Part shown: positions 4,939 through 6,258 of the stretch, one piece after another
How the letters are laid out: each line of letters starts with the position of its first letter
Position numbering within the stretch: the first letter of the stretch is position 1
Source of the DNA: JBAWYM01 sp037143575
GTDB taxonomy: Bacteria; Patescibacteriota; Gracilibacteria; Peribacterales; Peribacteraceae
DNA: 6,258 nucleotides
Direction: 5' to 3'
NCBI GenBank assembly: GCA_037143575.1
Contig: JBAWYM010000066.1
Location: 1-6,258, forward strand
Made by a program: the position numbers and the translations under genes
Notes under the pieces: model-generated
The model's input: the letters and a program-made list of their open reading frames with translations, nothing else
Database searches by the model: none
What the model was told of the DNA's origin: nothing

Positions 4939-5547
4939 ATGGCCTCTTCCATTTACCAACTTAAAATAACCCTTAAACAGAGTGCGCCCCCTATCTGGCG
5001 ACGCATCCTGATTTCAGGGGATGCGACGTTCCGCGATCTTCATGAAGCAATTCAGATCTCCATGGGCTGGTATGACGGTCACTTGCATCAGTTCTTTACG
5101 GAGAAGCAGCACGGGTTGTACATGGGTGGCTGTATTACCAACACCTCCATAGAGGACATAGAACCGTTTGAAGAAGCCGCTGATGAGAGAGAGGTGCGAC
5201 TGCAAGACCGGCTCTCCGCCAAGGGCTCGCGATGCAGCTATGAATACGACTTTGGGGACAGCTGGGAACACGAAATACTGGTAGAAAAGATCATAAAGCC
5301 AGAGCCGGGTATGGAGTACCCTGTCTGTATAGGCGGTCGACGGCAGTGCCCACCGGAGGATTGTGGCGGCCTGGGAGGATATGACAGGCTATTGGAAATT
5401 CTGACTAATCCGCGCCACAAGGAACACGCAGAAATGTTGGAATGGTTGGGGCTGGAGAACCAAGAAGAATTTGACCCGGAAGCATTGGATATCGATGAGG
5501 TGAATGCCACATTGCGCGAACCATACGAAACGTTGGTGAGACGATAA
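4939..5547 (+). CDS. Plasmid pRiA4b ORF-3 / IS1096-passenger-like protein
   Basis: The 202-residue protein carries the pRiA4b ORF-3-like domain. It opens with YQLKITLKQSAPPIWRRIL (6-24), then TFRDLHEAIQISMGW (30-44) and HLHQF (48-52). The core YDFGDSWEHEI (103-113) and the cysteine-bearing RRQCPPEDCGGLGGY (134-148) follow, and it ends with EMLEWLG and FDPEALDIDEVN (178-189). The family is widespread on plasmids and mobile elements. Its biochemical role is not established, although IS1096 copies were named after a resolvase-like passenger gene. The ATG at 4939 begins right before the conserved start of the domain. A TTG at 4930 in the same frame is possible. No clear -10 or Shine-Dalgarno is visible. 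No transposase is adjacent. Confidence 0.88.
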   Translation: MASSIYQLKITLKQSAPPIWRRILISGDATFRDLHEAIQISMGWYDGHLHQFFTEKQHGLYMGGCITNTSIEDIEPFEEAADEREVRLQDRLSAKGSRCSYEYDFGDSWEHEILVEKIIKPEPGMEYPVCIGGRRQCPPEDCGGLGGYDRLLEILTNPRHKEHAEMLEWLGLENQEEFDPEALDIDEVNATLREPYETLVRR

Positions 5548-5561
5548 CATTTTGGTACGAT
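5533..5561 (+). promoter_or_regulatory. Promoter at the end of the pRiA4b-type gene, driving the 5570 gene
   Basis: TTGGTG (5533-5538), a 17-bp spacer ending in TGG, and TACGAT (5556-5561) give the best-formed -35/-10 pair of the window. The -35 lies inside the last codons of the preceding gene. ATG follows the -10 after 8 nt (5570), so the transcript should be leaderless or have a 1-2 nt leader. Confidence 0.6.
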
Positions 5562-5569
5562 GGGTGCCG

Positions 5570-5959
5570 ATGCCGAAATCTCTTACTCCACAGGAACAGG
5601 AAATGCTTTGGGGTGAAGACGGACCCTACTCGGAGGCGAAGCTGGTGCTGAATACGCGCATTCTGGATGATGCTGTCTCCCGCGTCATGGTGGAAATACA
5701 GGGGCACATCAATCCAACGACATTCCGGCTGGTGAAGCGGCACCGGAAAATATTCACGCATGACGAACACATACAAGGATTATTGGATTCTGCGGCATAC
5801 TGGGGGCAAAAAGACGGCTACGTCGTATCATTGGGAGACGAGGAGTACTCCGAAGATCCACTGGTAATGAAACGCGCGGAAGAAAAACTGCGCATTTTGA
5901 AAGAAGCACTCATCCGCATGCACGAGTTCGTGCTCGAGTATTTGGAGGAGAGGGATTGA
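5570..5959 (+). CDS. Unknown 129-residue acidic helical protein
   Basis: I do not recognise this protein. It has no membrane segment or signal peptide. The first 60 residues include SEAKLVLNTRILDD (21-34) and a basic stretch RLVKRHRK (53-60). The last 30 (KRAEEKLRILKEALIRMHEF onward, about 101-129) form a clear amphipathic, possibly coiled-coil, helix. A TTG at 5552 would lengthen it by six residues, but ATG 5570 sits 8 nt after a good extended -10. The promoter overlaps the end of the pRiA4b-type gene, only 22 bp ahead, so the two could be co-transcribed from a distal promoter as well. A partner or regulatory role is possible but not shown. Codon use and composition look like the neighbours. 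Confidence 0.7.
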   Translation: MPKSLTPQEQEMLWGEDGPYSEAKLVLNTRILDDAVSRVMVEIQGHINPTTFRLVKRHRKIFTHDEHIQGLLDSAAYWGQKDGYVVSLGDEEYSEDPLVMKRAEEKLRILKEALIRMHEFVLEYLEERD

Positions 5960-6258
5960 ACTCCGTATTTGGGAGGGACATCGTCTCTCTGAATCAACGA
6001 ACCCTCAGAAAATTCTCTTCTCATTCTTTCAAATGTCATCTGCACCTGCGAAAAAGCAACTGAAAGAAGAAATCGCGGGATATCCCTGTCTTCGACTCCG
6101 CTCGCTTTCGCGTAGCTGGCCGGATCAAGGTGCTCCCTTGCGGGAAAGATACCTTTCAGGGCTAATATCATTTTCTCATACTATCGTAAATCTGACAAGA
6201 TCTTGTACCTCGCCATAACATTTGTCCGCAAAGGGGGTCAGATTGACGGTCCTTTGGA
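5960..6258. other. 300-bp terminal region without a convincing gene
   Basis: The only forward frame of note (6033-6218, 61 codons) starts like a real protein (MSSAPAKKQLKEEIAG) but turns into low-information arginine- and serine-rich sequence after about residue 17. It has no Shine-Dalgarno and no -10 at the usual distance. It may be a gene start cut off by other DNA near 6077-6086, where GGGATATCCC is a perfect palindrome. Other palindromes are ACAAGATCTTGT (6195-6206) and the imperfect inverted repeat at 6229-6256. Confidence 0.45.
6229..6256. repeat. Imperfect inverted repeat, possible edge of a REP/IS200-type element
   Basis: CAAAGG (6229-6234) pairs with CCTTTG (6251-6256), and GTCA (6237-6240) pairs with TGAC (6244-6247) around a GAT loop, leaving a small internal bulge. 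The AAAGGGGGTCAGATT wording recalls DNA flanking REP-associated IS200/IS605-like transposases, but the window ends here and no transposase is seen. The assignment is a resemblance only. Confidence 0.35.

Noticed and set aside
1..6258. CRISPR array, rRNA, replication origin or recoded TGA
   Set aside because: No regularly spaced identical repeats, no rRNA-like blocks and no iterons were seen. TGA serves as a stop in several well-supported genes.

Overview
This 6.26 kb window is a bacterial accessory region of small, mostly single genes. It carries one toxin-antitoxin operon, one remnant of a restriction enzyme, and several intergenic hairpins. No rRNA, tRNA, CRISPR array or complete transposase is visible. 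TGA is used as a stop in several genes (538-540, 641-643 on the minus strand, 4166-4168, 5957-5959), so the standard bacterial code applies. Base composition looks near 50% GC. The host cannot be fixed from this sequence. The small-gene content and the 'TAnnnT then start codon' promoter layout would suit an uncultured lineage, perhaps a candidate-phylum bacterium, but that is a low-confidence guess.

Layout: (a) 1-640 holds a plus-strand gene for a small four-helix membrane protein (133-540), with a hairpin in its leader, a hairpin over its stop codon, and then two tandem 35-bp palindromic units. (b) 641-1904 holds two minus-strand membrane-protein genes: a four-helix protein resembling DUF4239/bestrophin-like proteins, and upstream of it a 139-residue one-domain EamA transporter. 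(c) A divergent gap leads to a plus-strand gene (2140-3372) for an unrecognised cytoplasmic protein with a CxxC-x21-CxxC zinc-ribbon-like motif. (d) 3446-~3592 encodes only the first ~49 residues of a type IIG (Eco57I-like) restriction-modification enzyme. It runs in frame, through non-homologous DNA, into a Panacea/SocA-domain antitoxin (best start 3677), which overlaps by ATGA a RelE-superfamily toxin (4165-4536). (e) A 400-bp gap with hairpins precedes a pRiA4b ORF-3/IS1096-passenger-type gene (4939-5547). An unknown acidic helical protein follows (5570-5959), from a promoter embedded at the end of the preceding gene. (f) The last 300 bp holds no convincing gene and ends in an imperfect inverted repeat that may be the edge of a REP/IS200-type element.

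The most consistent signal across the window is promoter architecture. Two minus-strand genes have TATACT exactly 6 nt before ATG. Three plus-strand genes have an extended -10 of the form TGnTACnAT placed 6 or 8 nt before ATG. This implies leaderless or nearly leaderless mRNAs. Only the first gene has a clear Shine-Dalgarno sequence. These promoter positions were used to choose start codons, and they split the 240-codon frame at 3446-4168 into an R-M remnant and a separate antitoxin gene.
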